The notes beneath the pieces were generated by a model. It did not search any database. It worked only from the letters and a program-made list of their open reading frames with translations, and was not told where the DNA came from. Made by a program: the position numbers and the translations under genes. A stretch of DNA of 64,000 nucleotides from Pacificibacter marinus (GTDB lineage Bacteria > Pseudomonadota > Alphaproteobacteria > Rhodobacterales > Rhodobacteraceae): NCBI RefSeq assembly GCF_018860665.1, contig NZ_JAHKPK010000022.1, positions 1 through 64,000 of the forward strand, in the 5' to 3' direction. Numbering within the stretch: position 1 is the first letter of the stretch; the number at the start of each line of letters is the position of its first letter. Of this stretch, positions 1 to 9,377 are shown in pieces.

Positions 1-660
1 TTAGAACCTCTGCACATCGCCTAGCCTTACTGAAAGCTAGGACTTTCTGTTTCTCGTGCTGAAGTTATCCAAAGATAACAAAAGCCGACAAACAGTGAAG
101 CTGACACTCTATAATCGGTAGCGGCCTAAACCACTCCCTAAGAGCGCGATATACAGACGTTCGATCCATCGAATGAACCAAACCGCCCACATATCTCTTC
201 AGTAATTATCAATGTCAAAGAGCGCTAAATCAACCTAAGCCAACCTAGACAGCGACAAAAACCAGACCAGTGCGCCAAATCTCTCCAGCGCGCCCGCCTA
301 ACTTAAACCTCTGATTTTACTTCCAAACCTCACTTCGCAACATCTCAGCCGCTCCGCTCCGTCCGCCCCGCAGTCAATTGCTCGCTGCCGGTAGAGGGGG
401 TTCTAAGGCGAGTGCAGCACCTTCGCAAGAGCTTTTTGCACTCTTTATGAAACTTTCTTGAAAAACAACGTAAGGTGCTGAAAAATAGTATTAAAATATG
501 TAACTTTATGCGGTCACGCTTCAATTGCTGGCTTTCAGTTCGCCCTCCATCAAACCAGACTTGTTGCCCCGAACAGTTCCGCCACTAGATGTGGTAATGT
601 GATGCGACGAATGCGACTCGGAGCAAGTAGAAATGGCGATTCCACAGACCTTAACACGGC
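1..660. other. gene-free stretch at the left edge
   Basis: I see no convincing coding region, tRNA or rRNA here. The left part is AT-rich with frequent stops in all frames. A C-rich stretch near 340-380 is followed by a G-run near 391-400. A 9-bp inverted repeat, CAGCACCTT at 415-423 and AAGGTGCTG at 472-480, encloses a T-rich segment, but it lacks the compact stem and T-tract of an intrinsic terminator. It could be the far upstream or downstream region of a gene outside the window. Confidence 0.5.
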
Positions 661-1299
661 TCAAGACTTGGCCACGCGCCTTTTCGGCTTAATGCGCAAT
701 GCCAGAAGTCCCAAGATGGCGGCCAAGTAAATCAACGGCTCAAGTTGCCAGCCTTTGACCAGCCAAACGAAATGCACCCCACCCAGTATCACCGCAGGGT
801 AGGTGAGCTTGTGCAAGCTGCGCCATTTGGGGCCAAGCTTGCGTAGGGACCAGTTATTCGATGTGATTGCCAATGGGATCATCAGAACAAAGGCTGCCAT
901 CCCAATGGTAATGTAAGGCCGCTTTAGTATGTCCTTTACGATCTGATCGACGATCTGCACATCGAGCACCAGCCAAACCAAAAGATGTAAGAAGATGTAG
1001 AAGAACCCGATCAGCCCAAGAGCACGGCGAAACTTGATCAAACTGATACCAGTAAACCGACGTAACGGAGAGATCGCCAACACGGCGATCAAGATCTGAA
1101 GTCCCAACTCGCCCATTTCGTGCTCAAGAGACTTTACAGGATCAACGCCAAGGTTTCCGTTCAGGGCGGAAAAAAACATGAAAACAGGCGGAATCACAGC
1201 GACGATATAAAGCGGCCACGCAGGGATGCGACGCAGACCCCCATTCACGGATTGGGCGATGGCTTGTTTGGTTTGCGTGACAGTGGAGAGAGAAATCAT
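661..1299 (-). CDS. msrQ: MsrQ, heme-binding membrane subunit of periplasmic methionine sulfoxide reductase
   Basis: A 212-residue, strongly hydrophobic protein with about six membrane segments and histidines inside them (for example in FLHLLVW and LHKLTYPAV). This matches the YedZ/MsrQ ferric-reductase-like family, which binds heme and passes electrons from the quinone pool or flavin to MsrP. The gene follows msrP on the same strand after a 65-bp gap, the usual msrP-msrQ order, so the two very likely form one operon. Together they repair oxidised methionine in envelope proteins. The length is normal for the family. I saw no truncation. The role is inferred from family and context. Confidence 0.9.
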   Translation of the reverse strand: MISLSTVTQTKQAIAQSVNGGLRRIPAWPLYIVAVIPPVFMFFSALNGNLGVDPVKSLEHEMGELGLQILIAVLAISPLRRFTGISLIKFRRALGLIGFFYIFLHLLVWLVLDVQIVDQIVKDILKRPYITIGMAAFVLMIPLAITSNNWSLRKLGPKWRSLHKLTYPAVILGGVHFVWLVKGWQLEPLIYLAAILGLLALRIKPKRRVAKS

Positions 1300-1364
1300 C
1301 GAGCGTCCTTAAACAGAGCAACAAAAAGGGGCCGCCGAGGCTGCCCCTGATGATGTGACATGGT

Positions 1365-2309
1365 TTAGTAGTTTGTTGTCAGATCCAGATCTTTGTAGAG
1401 ATCGCCGACTTGCTCTTCGTAGCCGTTGAACTTGACCGTCTGCAGGCGAGGGGCAAACAGACCGCCACCGATGCGGCGCTCAGAGGATTGGGTCCAACGC
1501 GGGTGACTGACCTCTGGGTTCACGTTTGAGTAAAAGCCATACTCTTTCGCGTTGATCGATTTCCACGTGTTGAGCGGCTGGGTATCTGTCAGTGTGATTT
1601 TTACGATCGATTTGATAGATTTGAAGCCATACTTCCAAGGTACGACCAAACGCAGCGGTGCGCCATTTTGATTTGGCAATTCCTTACCATACAGACCCGT
1701 CGCCATAAGCGTCAAAGGATGCAGAGCCTCATCAAGGCGCAATCCTTCAACGTAAGGCCAATCCAGCAGGGCGCGCTTTTGACCTGGCATCTCCTCAGGG
1801 CGGAACAGAGTCTCAAAGCGCACATATTTGGCAGAGGACTGAATGCCCGCCAAATTTAGCAACTGGTTCAACTCAAAACCGTTCCAAGGGATAACCATCG
1901 ACCAAGCTTCGACACAACGGAAACGATAGATGCGTTCATCGATATCCACCTTAGCCAAGATATCTGCGAGATCATATGAGCCCGGACGATCAACCAAACC
2001 ATCGATTTCCACAGCCCAAGGATCGGTCGTCAAGGTATGCGCGTTCTTCGCGGGGTCTTCTTTGCCAGTGCCGAACTCATAGAAGTTATTGTAGGACGTA
2101 ATCTCTTCAAATGTGTTTGGCTTCTCAGTTGTATCGAACCCTTTAATTTCGAAATCAGGCGCGTCTTGTGCGCGTGCAGGAGATGCCCCCAGCAACCCAG
2201 TACCAAGTACGGCACCTCCTCCGACCAAACCACTCATTAAGCTGCGGCGATTGATGTAAGTGCTTTCCGGCGTAATGGCTGAATATTTCAGGTCGCTTTT
2301 AAAAGTCAT
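1365..2309 (-). CDS. msrP: MsrP, molybdopterin-dependent periplasmic methionine sulfoxide reductase catalytic subunit
   Basis: 314 residues. The N terminus carries a twin-arginine (Tat) signal: INRRSLMSG at about residues 19-27, then a hydrophobic stretch ending in ASPARAQ, so the folded cofactor-loaded enzyme is exported. The mature part belongs to the sulfite-oxidase/YedY molybdopterin family. The metal-ligand cysteine is in FRCVEAWSM (C132). [11 protein letters not shown] and a nearby arginine-rich region fit the cofactor pocket. The enzyme reduces methionine sulfoxide in periplasmic proteins using electrons from MsrQ, encoded directly downstream. Length and motifs look intact. Confidence 0.93.
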   Translation of the reverse strand: MTFKSDLKYSAITPESTYINRRSLMSGLVGGGAVLGTGLLGASPARAQDAPDFEIKGFDTTEKPNTFEEITSYNNFYEFGTGKEDPAKNAHTLTTDPWAVEIDGLVDRPGSYDLADILAKVDIDERIYRFRCVEAWSMVIPWNGFELNQLLNLAGIQSSAKYVRFETLFRPEEMPGQKRALLDWPYVEGLRLDEALHPLTLMATGLYGKELPNQNGAPLRLVVPWKYGFKSIKSIVKITLTDTQPLNTWKSINAKEYGFYSNVNPEVSHPRWTQSSERRIGGGLFAPRLQTVKFNGYEEQVGDLYKDLDLTTNY

Positions 2310-2376
2310 GACGGGCTCTCCACGGTTATTTCATTATAGATAGCCCGCCACGCGCATTTCTCAAAGCAAACTCATG

Positions 2377-3873
2377 TCACGTCTTCGTTGGCTCTTTGTA
2401 ACTTGGCACGATGCGCTCTAACTCTCGCGACGTGCCATCCGCCTGTACAATCCGAACATGGTGACGACGCATTTGACGCGGCTCAAGCACGCCAACCGAA
2501 TGCGCAATGGTTTCCAGTTCCTTTATTGACGCAACAGCATAAGCCGCCACTTTCTTGTATTTGTCTTCGACAACCAAGCCGCCTTGTAGATGCGGGTCGT
2601 GTGTCGTGATCCCCGTTGGGCAGGTATTCTTATTGCATTTCAGCGCTTGAATGCAGCCAAGGCTGAACATAAAACCGCGCGCCGAACATACGAAATCCGC
2701 GCCGGCACAAATGGCCCATGCCAAATCCGCAGGGTTCACCAGCTTCCCGCCGGCGATGATCCGAATACGATCATGCAACCCGTATTTGTCGCGCAGATCT
2801 ACAATGCGGATCAACGACTCTTTAATAGGCATGCCAACCAAATCCATCAAAGGCATTGGCGCAGCACCCGTGCCGCCTTCACCACCGTCGATGGTGATAA
2901 AGTCTGGAGCAGAATCTTCTCCGCGCTCTTTGATCAAGGCAAAGAATTCAGCCCATGGGCGTGACGAACCAACCACAAACTTGAAACCAACAGGTTTGCC
3001 CGTAACCTCACGGATGTGGCCGATGAAGTCCAAAAGATCACCAAAGTCATCCACTTCGCGGTGACGATTGGGCGAAATGCCGTCTTCGCCTGGTTTCAGC
3101 CCACGGATTTGCGCAATCTCAGGCGTGATTTTGGCGGCGGGCAAAATACCGCCTTTGCCCGGCTTTGCGCCTTGGCTCAGTTTGATTTCAAACATACGGA
3201 CGGTTTCATGTGCGGCCATGGCACGCAATTTATCGTCATCAAGATTGCCAGCCTCGTCGCGAATGCCGTATTTTGCGGTGCCTATTTGATAGACCAAATC
3301 AGCGCCCCCCTCGAGATGAAACGGGGAAAGCCCGCCTTCGCCCGTGTTCAACCAAATGCCAGCTTCTTTGGCGCCTCGGGACAAAGCCAAGACCGCAGGC
3401 TTTGAAATTGCGCCAAAAGACATGCCCGAGATGTTAAAAATCGATTTGGCGACAAAAGGTGTGCGGCAATTTTCGCCAATAACCATCGGGTCCGTGGTCG
3501 CGAATTGATCATCAAGCGGCGGAAAGGTTGCATTTGCGAAAATGGTCGTGCCGGGCACCGACAGATTCCGAGTAGAGCCGAACGCAATGGTATTGCCCTT
3601 TTTATCCGCCGCGCGGTAAATCCAATCACGCTGCGCCCGATTGAACGGCAATTCTTCACGGTCCATCGCAAAGAAATACTGGCGAAAGAACTCACCCAAT
3701 TCTGTAAACAAATGCCGGAAATGCCCAATGACTGGATAGTTGCGCAAAACAGCATCGCGTGTTTGCCGCTTATCAAACACATACAACACTATCGCGCCCA
3801 GCACCACGGCACCTAACACAAAGACAAAAAACAGCGCCATCACTTGCAGCGCACCCATTGCCCAAATCCACAT
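2377..3873 (-). CDS. membrane-anchored FMN-binding glutamate synthase domain protein
   Basis: 498 residues. The first 30 form a hydrophobic membrane segment (MALFFVFVLGAVVLGAIVLYV). The rest matches the FMN-binding central domain of glutamate synthase (GltB2-type): GEGGLSPFH, KPGKGG, IDGGEGGTGAAP, and the cysteine motif CNKNTCPTGI that would hold an iron-sulfur cluster. The class-II amidotransferase domain and the C-terminal GXGXG domain of full GltB are absent, so this is a stand-alone synthase domain. Related stand-alone proteins are widespread and often annotated as glutamate synthase, but their reaction is not well established. Upstream of the msr genes on the same strand with a 67-bp gap; co-transcription is possible but unproven. 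Confidence 0.82.
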   Translation of the reverse strand: MWIWAMGALQVMALFFVFVLGAVVLGAIVLYVFDKRQTRDAVLRNYPVIGHFRHLFTELGEFFRQYFFAMDREELPFNRAQRDWIYRAADKKGNTIAFGSTRNLSVPGTTIFANATFPPLDDQFATTDPMVIGENCRTPFVAKSIFNISGMSFGAISKPAVLALSRGAKEAGIWLNTGEGGLSPFHLEGGADLVYQIGTAKYGIRDEAGNLDDDKLRAMAAHETVRMFEIKLSQGAKPGKGGILPAAKITPEIAQIRGLKPGEDGISPNRHREVDDFGDLLDFIGHIREVTGKPVGFKFVVGSSRPWAEFFALIKERGEDSAPDFITIDGGEGGTGAAPMPLMDLVGMPIKESLIRIVDLRDKYGLHDRIRIIAGGKLVNPADLAWAICAGADFVCSARGFMFSLGCIQALKCNKNTCPTGITTHDPHLQGGLVVEDKYKKVAAYAVASIKELETIAHSVGVLEPRQMRRHHVRIVQADGTSRELERIVPSYKEPTKT

Positions 3874-4028
3874 ATTACTTTCCTAACCCGATTTGTATTG
3901 GCGCGACCCTGCCATAAAAAAAATAAGAGACAACTCTGTTAGCGCTATCCACCCCTCAAATTTGCCTATTTTTTCAGCATACTTTCGCATGCAGGATAAG
4001 AACAGATTGTCACCGCCGAATATCACAC

Positions 4029-4060
4029 GAAAAAGGCGACTCCTTTGGGAGCCGCCTTTC
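4029..4060 (-). terminator. intrinsic terminator after clpB
   Basis: On the minus strand a stem built from AAAGGCG (4032-4038) and CGCCTTT (4053-4059), extended by CTCC/GGGAG inside and closed by a short loop, is followed by five Ts (the A-run at 4030-4034). It lies 25 bp downstream of the clpB stop codon. Confidence 0.8.
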
Positions 4061-4084
4061 ACTATAGCCAATTTAAATCAACGT

Positions 4085-6706
4085 TTAATGAACAATCGCG
4101 TCATCTGGCTTTGGACGATTTGAAGCGCCCTTGCGATCACCGATGATCAATCCCTCAGCGCCTGCAGTAACCTCAATAGACTCACCATCTTTAATGTCGC
4201 CAGCCAACAAACGTTCCGCGAGCGGATCTTGCAAAGCACGTTGGATCACACGTTTAAGCGGACGCGCCCCAAACACAGGGTCATACCCCTCATCCGCAAG
4301 CCAAGCTTTGGCCCCATCATCAAGCACGATAGACATGTTGCGCCGCGCAAGGCGTTTGTCCAAAAGCCCAAGCTGGATCTTAACGATACCCCCCATATCT
4401 GCCCGCGCCAAACGGTCAAATATGATGGTCTCGTCCAAACGGTTCAAGAACTCAGGCCGGAAGTGTGCCCGCACGGCATCCATCACATCGCGTTTTGCCG
4501 CCGCAGGATCAGCCCCATCAGGCATCTGGCTAAGCGCTTGCGCCCCAAGGTTTGACGTGAGGATGATCAGTGTTTGCTTGAAATCCACAGTCCGCCCTTG
4601 GCCGTCTGTCAACACACCGTCATCAAGCACCTGCAACAGCACGTTGAACACATCAGGATGTGCTTTTTCAACTTCGTCGAACAGAACCACCTGATAAGGT
4701 CTGCGCCGCACAGCTTCGGTCAAAACGCCACCTTCGTCATAGCCAACATAGCCGGGAGGTGCCCCGATCAAGCGGGAAACGGCGTGTTTTTCCATAAACT
4801 CGGACATATCAATCCGAACCATCGCATTGTCGTCATCGAACAAGAACTCGGCGACGGCTTTGGTCAGCTCGGTTTTTCCCACACCCGTTGGCCCAAGAAA
4901 TAAGAACGACCCCAAAGGACGGTTCTCGTCGTTCAAACCAGCACGCGCTCGGCGCACAGCATTGGCTACAGCGCGCACTGCACTGTGTTGACCAATGACG
5001 CGATTGTGCAGCTCGTCTTCCATACGCAACAATTTATCACGTTCGCCTTCAAGCATCTTAGAGGTTGGAATACCCGTCCAACGCTCAACCACTTCGGCGA
5101 CTTGTTCAGGACGCACGGCTTCCTCGACCAGCAAGTCTTGCGCCTCGTGACCTTCTGCAGATTCCACCTGCTTTTCCAACTGCGGGATCACGCCATAAGA
5201 CAGCTCGCCCGCTTTGGCCAAATTGCCTTCGCGTTTGGCGATTTCCAAATCAGCACGGGCGCGATCCAGTTTTTCTTTCAGATCACGTGTACCTTCCAGC
5301 TTGTCACGCTCGGCTTGCCACTTGGCCGTCATGCCTGCGGATTTCTCTTGCAAATCAGCCAGCTCTTTTTCGAGCTTTTGCAAACGGTCTTTTGAGGCGT
5401 CATCATCCTCTTTAGACAATGCCATGGCCTCGATCTGAAGCTGCAAAATTTGGCGATCCAACTGGTCCAGCTCTTCTGGCTTGCTGTCCACTTCCATGCG
5501 CAAACGACTGCCAGCCTCGTCGATCAAATCGATAGCCTTGTCCGGCAAAAATCGATCCGTGATGTAACGATGCGACAGCGTTGCTGCCGCCACCAATGCT
5601 GCGTCCGAAATCCGCACACCGTGGTGCACTTCGTATTTTTCTTTGATGCCGCGTAAAATGGATATCGTATCTTCAACGGTTGGTTCTTCAACCATGATTG
5701 GTTGGAAACGCCGTGCCAAGGCCGCGTCTTTTTCGACGTATTTGCGATACTCGTCCAAAGTGGTCGCGCCGATACAATGCAGCTCGCCACGCGCCAACGC
5801 AGGTTTAATCAAGTTTGCCGCATCCATCGCGCCGTCACTTTTGCCCGCGCCAACAAGCGTGTGCATTTCATCGATGAACAGAATGATTTCACCAGAGGCC
5901 GCTTCGATTTCTTTCAAAATCGCTTTGAGCCGCTCTTCGAATTCACCGCGATATTTTGCGCCAGCAATCAGCGCGCCCATATCCAGCGCCATCAGTTTTT
6001 TGTTGCGCAGGGATTCAGGCACATCGCCATCAATGATACGCAAAGCGAGACCTTCAGCGATCGCGGTTTTACCCACGCCCGGCTCCCCTATCAAAACAGG
6101 GTTGTTTTTAGTGCGGCGCGACAAAACCTGCATCGCACGACGAATTTCTTCATCACGTCCGATGATGGGATCGATCTTGCCCTCTTCGGCAGCCTCAGTC
6201 AGATCACGCGCGTATTTTTTCAACGCATCATAACCATCTTCGGCAGAGGCACTGTCAGCCGTACGGCCTTTGCGGATGTCATTGATCGCTGCATTGAGTT
6301 TCATCGCCGTGATGCCGCCGCCCACAAGCGCATCTTTCGCGGCAGATTTCACCACGGCAAGCGCGGTTAAAATACGCTCAACCGGCACAAAGCTATCGCC
6401 GGCTTTGGTGGCTATTTTTTCTGCCTCGTCCAGCACTTTGGCGGTGGATTGATCCATATAGGTTTGCCCTGCATCGCCAGAGACGCGCGGCACTTTGGCC
6501 AGCGCTGCATCGACGACTTCTGCCACGACTTTCGCATCGCCGCCCGCGCTGGTGATCAATCCAGAGGCAAGCCCTTCGGGGTCATCCAAGAGCGCCTTAA
6601 GCAAATGCTCAGGGCTTAATTTTTGGTGGCTTTCGCGCATCGCAATGGTTTGTGCAGCCTGCAAAAACCCGCGTGAGCGTTCTGTGAACTTTTCCATGTC
6701 CATCAT
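4085..6706 (-). CDS. clpB: ClpB, ATP-dependent protein disaggregase
   Basis: 873 residues, the usual length. Clp-N repeat domain (about 1-150), first AAA+ module with Walker A GEPGVGKT at about 207-214, a long coiled-coil middle domain (about 410-530) rich in E/K/Q heptads, and a second AAA+ module with Walker A GPTGVGKT near 605 and the sensor motif [11 protein letters not shown]. It works with DnaK to pull apart aggregated proteins after heat or oxidative stress. The coiled-coil middle domain separates ClpB from ClpA and ClpC. A heat-shock-type promoter candidate lies 74 bp or more upstream, and a strong terminator follows the gene, so it is probably monocistronic. Confidence 0.98.
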   Translation of the reverse strand: MMDMEKFTERSRGFLQAAQTIAMRESHQKLSPEHLLKALLDDPEGLASGLITSAGGDAKVVAEVVDAALAKVPRVSGDAGQTYMDQSTAKVLDEAEKIATKAGDSFVPVERILTALAVVKSAAKDALVGGGITAMKLNAAINDIRKGRTADSASAEDGYDALKKYARDLTEAAEEGKIDPIIGRDEEIRRAMQVLSRRTKNNPVLIGEPGVGKTAIAEGLALRIIDGDVPESLRNKKLMALDMGALIAGAKYRGEFEERLKAILKEIEAASGEIILFIDEMHTLVGAGKSDGAMDAANLIKPALARGELHCIGATTLDEYRKYVEKDAALARRFQPIMVEEPTVEDTISILRGIKEKYEVHHGVRISDAALVAAATLSHRYITDRFLPDKAIDLIDEAGSRLRMEVDSKPEELDQLDRQILQLQIEAMALSKEDDDASKDRLQKLEKELADLQEKSAGMTAKWQAERDKLEGTRDLKEKLDRARADLEIAKREGNLAKAGELSYGVIPQLEKQVESAEGHEAQDLLVEEAVRPEQVAEVVERWTGIPTSKMLEGERDKLLRMEDELHNRVIGQHSAVRAVANAVRRARAGLNDENRPLGSFLFLGPTGVGKTELTKAVAEFLFDDDNAMVRIDMSEFMEKHAVSRLIGAPPGYVGYDEGGVLTEAVRRRPYQVVLFDEVEKAHPDVFNVLLQVLDDGVLTDGQGRTVDFKQTLIILTSNLGAQALSQMPDGADPAAAKRDVMDAVRAHFRPEFLNRLDETIIFDRLARADMGGIVKIQLGLLDKRLARRNMSIVLDDGAKAWLADEGYDPVFGARPLKRVIQRALQDPLAERLLAGDIKDGESIEVTAGAEGLIIGDRKGASNRPKPDDAIVH

Positions 6707-6780
6707 CGTATCCTTTCAAATAAGCGTTCCAGATGCACAGCGCCCAAATGCGGCGCGCTTTGCGGTAGAACCTTGATCTT

Positions 6781-6810
6781 TATGTGGTTGGCACTTGGCC
6801 CCAATTCAAG
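6781..6810 (-). promoter_or_regulatory. candidate RpoH (sigma-32) promoter of clpB
   Basis: On the minus strand CTTGAA (6805-6810) is followed after 17 bases by CCACATA (6781-6787). This resembles the heat-shock consensus CTTGAA...CCCCATNT, with somewhat wider spacing than in E. coli. It lies 75-100 bp upstream of the clpB start, a gene that is RpoH-controlled in many proteobacteria. Confidence 0.5.
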
Positions 6811-6871
6811 ATCACAGATACGAGAAGTTTACGCCCTGATGTGACGCAATGTCAGCGATACAAAGACATGT

Positions 6872-6877
6872 TATAAT
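6872..6877 (+). promoter_or_regulatory. candidate -10 element of pyrF
   Basis: A perfect TATAAT hexamer 64 bp upstream of the pyrF start, with only a weak -35 (ATGTCA, 17 bases upstream). It is the best promoter candidate in the clpB-pyrF divergent region. Confidence 0.4.
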
Positions 6878-6940
6878 AGCCACCGCTTGTCTCACGTCAG
6901 TGATGGCAATATGAGAGGTGCAAATCATAGGAGCCAGACC

Positions 6941-7645
6941 ATGACCTCACCCGCAGATGACCGCCTAATCGTAGCCCTCGACGTTCCAAACGTGATCAAA
7001 GGCCTTGAGGTCGCCAAACAGATTGGTGATGCAGTATCCTTTTATAAAATCGGGTTGGGTATGCTCACAGGTGGCGGGCTGGCTTTGGCCAATGAGCTCA
7101 AACAAGAGCACGGAAAAAAGATTTTTCTCGATATGAAGTTCTTTGACATCGGCGCGACTGTGGAAAACGCGGTGCGTGGCACGGCGCAATTCGATATCGA
7201 TTTTCTGACGGTCCACGGCGACCCTTATGTGGTCAAGGCCGCCAAACAAGGCGCGTCGGGATCTAACATGAAAATCCTTGCTGTCACCATTTTGACATCC
7301 CTGGATCGAGCTGACTTGGATGGCGCACTGATCAAATCAGGTGAGATCAAAGATTTGGTCCAAGAGCGCGCAGGTAATGCGCTGCGCGCTGGCGCAGATG
7401 GCGTGATTTGTTCGCCACAAGAAGCAGCACTTGTGCGCGCCCTGCCTGAGGCCGCTGGCAAGTTGATCGTTACCCCCGGTGTGCGCCCAACAGGTGCCGC
7501 GCTTGGCGATCAAAAACGCGTGGCAACACCAGCGCAAGCCATCAAAGACGGTGTCGATCACATGGTTGTTGGCCGACCTATTTGGCAAGCAACCGATCCA
7601 CGCCAAGCGGCTTTGGCCATCTTGGATGAGATCAAAAACGCCTAA
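6941..7645 (+). CDS. pyrF: orotidine 5'-phosphate decarboxylase
   Basis: Catalyses the last step of UMP synthesis, OMP to UMP plus CO2. 234 residues from the ATG at 6941, which is preceded by AGGAG at a good distance. An upstream TTG at 6887 would add 18 residues that do not resemble the family. The catalytic tetrad region is in FLDMKFFDIG (D64, K66, D69), and the phosphate-binding end shows VTPGVRP and MVVGRPIW. Single gene, transcribed divergently from clpB. Its last four bases overlap the end of the convergent NUDIX gene. Confidence 0.96.
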   Translation: MTSPADDRLIVALDVPNVIKGLEVAKQIGDAVSFYKIGLGMLTGGGLALANELKQEHGKKIFLDMKFFDIGATVENAVRGTAQFDIDFLTVHGDPYVVKAAKQGASGSNMKILAVTILTSLDRADLDGALIKSGEIKDLVQERAGNALRAGADGVICSPQEAALVRALPEAAGKLIVTPGVRPTGAALGDQKRVATPAQAIKDGVDHMVVGRPIWQATDPRQAALAILDEIKNA

Positions 7646-8085
7646 ATCGTTTCATTGAGCGTCATAAGTGCGCGCGACAATCTTGCGCGCATTGTCTCAA
7701 TCGAGTCCTTGCGCGACAAGTATTCTGATACAGGCATCCAGCACCAACGCTGGCCCTCGTCCCCCAATGTAATGTCACTGTCTGGCAGATCATCCCAACG
7801 CGCGACAAAAAAATGTACAGTCACATCTGGCTGTGCCAGTGATTTTTGTTCTTTGGCGTGATAGACAATTTTGCTTGGATCAAGCACCACAGACAGTTCT
7901 TCGAAAAGCTCGCGCGTGACGGTCTGAATCGACGTCTCGACATCCTCACGCCCGCCCCCCGGTAAGTCCCATTGATTGGGAAAAGCTATGTCAGGCTGAT
8001 CATCGCGCAGAAGCGTCAAAACATCTTCCCCGCGCAAGATTGCTATTTTCGCGCCATCAAAATCGTCAACAGCGTCGTTAGACAT
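7642..8085 (-). CDS. NUDIX hydrolase
   Basis: 147 residues from the ATG at 8085; a TTG at 8097 is an alternative start. The Nudix box is visible: a glycine-rich LPGGGRED segment, then RELFEE, the helix that binds the metal-pyrophosphate group. These enzymes cleave nucleoside diphosphates linked to another moiety, but the substrate cannot be read from the sequence. Last gene of a tight three-gene run with the NfeD and SPFH genes; the NfeD stop codon lies a few bases upstream of this start. Confidence 0.85.
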   Translation of the reverse strand: MSNDAVDDFDGAKIAILRGEDVLTLLRDDQPDIAFPNQWDLPGGGREDVETSIQTVTRELFEELSVVLDPSKIVYHAKEQKSLAQPDVTVHFFVARWDDLPDSDITLGDEGQRWCWMPVSEYLSRKDSIETMRARLSRALMTLNETI

Positions 8086-8093
8086 AGGGGGCT

Positions 8094-8390
8094 TCAAACG
8101 TCATCGTTGATGTCTTTGTCCCAGATTTTGACTTGGCCTTTACGCACCCCAAAGATGCGGCGCATGACATACCAAGCCGCCATCGAAACAACAGCAAAGA
8201 TAAGCGCCAAGATCGCAGGGTTGCCTGACCCAAGGCCAAGCCCCAAAAGGGCCGCTACAACGGCCGCCCCTGCCCCAAATCCCAAAAACAGGAACCCCGG
8301 CGCAAAGACTTCAAGCACTAACAGAGCAACAGCCCCGAGGCCCCAAACCCACCAAAGCGCCCAAATATCGACTGGCGTCATCGGATCCAT
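8094..8390 (-). CDS. NfeD-like membrane protein
   Basis: 98 residues: two or three hydrophobic segments (LGAVALLVLEVFAPGFLFLGFGAGAAVVAALLGL is split by a short turn, then ILALIFAVVSMAAW), then a short C-terminal tail. This is the short NfeD form, lacking the ClpP-like protease domain. Its start overlaps the stop of the SPFH gene by one base (TAATG), which implies translational coupling. NfeD and SPFH proteins are commonly paired and thought to act together in membrane microdomains or membrane-protein quality control. Confidence 0.85.
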   Translation of the reverse strand: MDPMTPVDIWALWWVWGLGAVALLVLEVFAPGFLFLGFGAGAAVVAALLGLGLGSGNPAILALIFAVVSMAAWYVMRRIFGVRKGQVKIWDKDINDDV

Positions 8391-9283
8391 TATTTCTTGC
8401 CTCCGAACAACTTAAACGCATCACCAAAGGCATCAAGCGCGGCGGCTGGCACGATCACGGTTTGACTGCCCGTGCCGTTGCCGACAGCCGTCAGCGCCTC
8501 GACTTGTTTCAACGCCACTTGGTATTGCGCGGCTTCAATGCCGTTTTCGGTGATCGCTTCGGCCACAACAGCCGTAGCATAGGCTTCGGCGTCTGCTTCA
8601 ATGCGGCGCGCTTTGGCGATTTGTTCAGCCGCATAGAGTTGTGCATCGGCGTTCAATTCGACAGAACGTTTCGATCCTTCGGCCTCAGTCACAGCCGCAC
8701 GCCGCGCGCGTTCGGCATTCAACTGTTGCAGCATCGCGGCGCGTGTCGCCTCATCAAGGTTCACGTCCAAAATCTCAGCCCGCGTGACTTCGATGCCCCA
8801 ATCATCCACAGCGCTTTCAACCTGCGCTTTGATCGTCTCGATCAGACTGGACCGGTTCGATTGCACTTGGTCGAGTTCCATCTTGCCGATCTCAGAGCGC
8901 ACAACACCAGCGACAGTGGTGGCAATCGCACCGTCGACATCCCGAATACGGTACACCGTGCGCTCAGGTTCGGTGATGCGGTAGAACACTGAAGTCTCCA
9001 CTTTCACCAAAGCGTTGTCAGACGTAATCGCGTCTTGCATCGCATTGGGCAATTGGCGTTCCAAAATGGAAATTTTATGTGCCACGCGGTCAATCAATGG
9101 AATTACAAAGTTGATCCCAGGCCCAAGCACTGTGCGCAAACGACCAAAACGTTCGACGACGAATTTCTCAGACTGCGGCACGATCCGCACGCCTTTGAAG
9201 ACGAGCAAAACAATAAACGCGGCAATCGCCAGAACCACAAGATTACCACCTGTCAAAAACGCAGGAATTCCATATTCAACCAT
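8390..9283 (-). CDS. SPFH/Band 7 membrane protein (QmcA/stomatin type)
   Basis: 297 residues from the ATG at 9283. An upstream start at 9424 would add 47 residues of poor quality that overlap dinB. An N-terminal membrane anchor (LVVLAIAAFIVLLVF) is followed by a Band 7 domain beginning VRIVPQSEKFVVERFGR, then a long charged helix rich in A/E/K (about 190-260) that would form the coiled coil. Such proteins form large membrane rings and scaffold or regulate proteases. First gene of the SPFH-NfeD-NUDIX operon, divergent from dinB. Confidence 0.92.
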   Translation of the reverse strand: MVEYGIPAFLTGGNLVVLAIAAFIVLLVFKGVRIVPQSEKFVVERFGRLRTVLGPGINFVIPLIDRVAHKISILERQLPNAMQDAITSDNALVKVETSVFYRITEPERTVYRIRDVDGAIATTVAGVVRSEIGKMELDQVQSNRSSLIETIKAQVESAVDDWGIEVTRAEILDVNLDEATRAAMLQQLNAERARRAAVTEAEGSKRSVELNADAQLYAAEQIAKARRIEADAEAYATAVVAEAITENGIEAAQYQVALKQVEALTAVGNGTGSQTVIVPAAALDAFGDAFKLFGGKK

Positions 9284-9377
9284 GACTACACCACTCGTTT
9301 GTTTGTATCTATTTAGGTAGTGTCTATCCAAATTCAATCTGCACGTATAGAGCAGCAAGTCCAAAACCGAGGGTTCG

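Noticed and set aside
415-480. 9-bp inverted repeat as a terminator or attachment site
   Set aside because: The arms are 48 bases apart with no T-tract, no integrase and no tRNA end, so neither role is supported.
1120-1350. Plus-strand open frame of 76 codons over msrQ
   Set aside because: Lies antisense to msrQ, is rich in R, N and H with no family features, and has no ribosome binding site.
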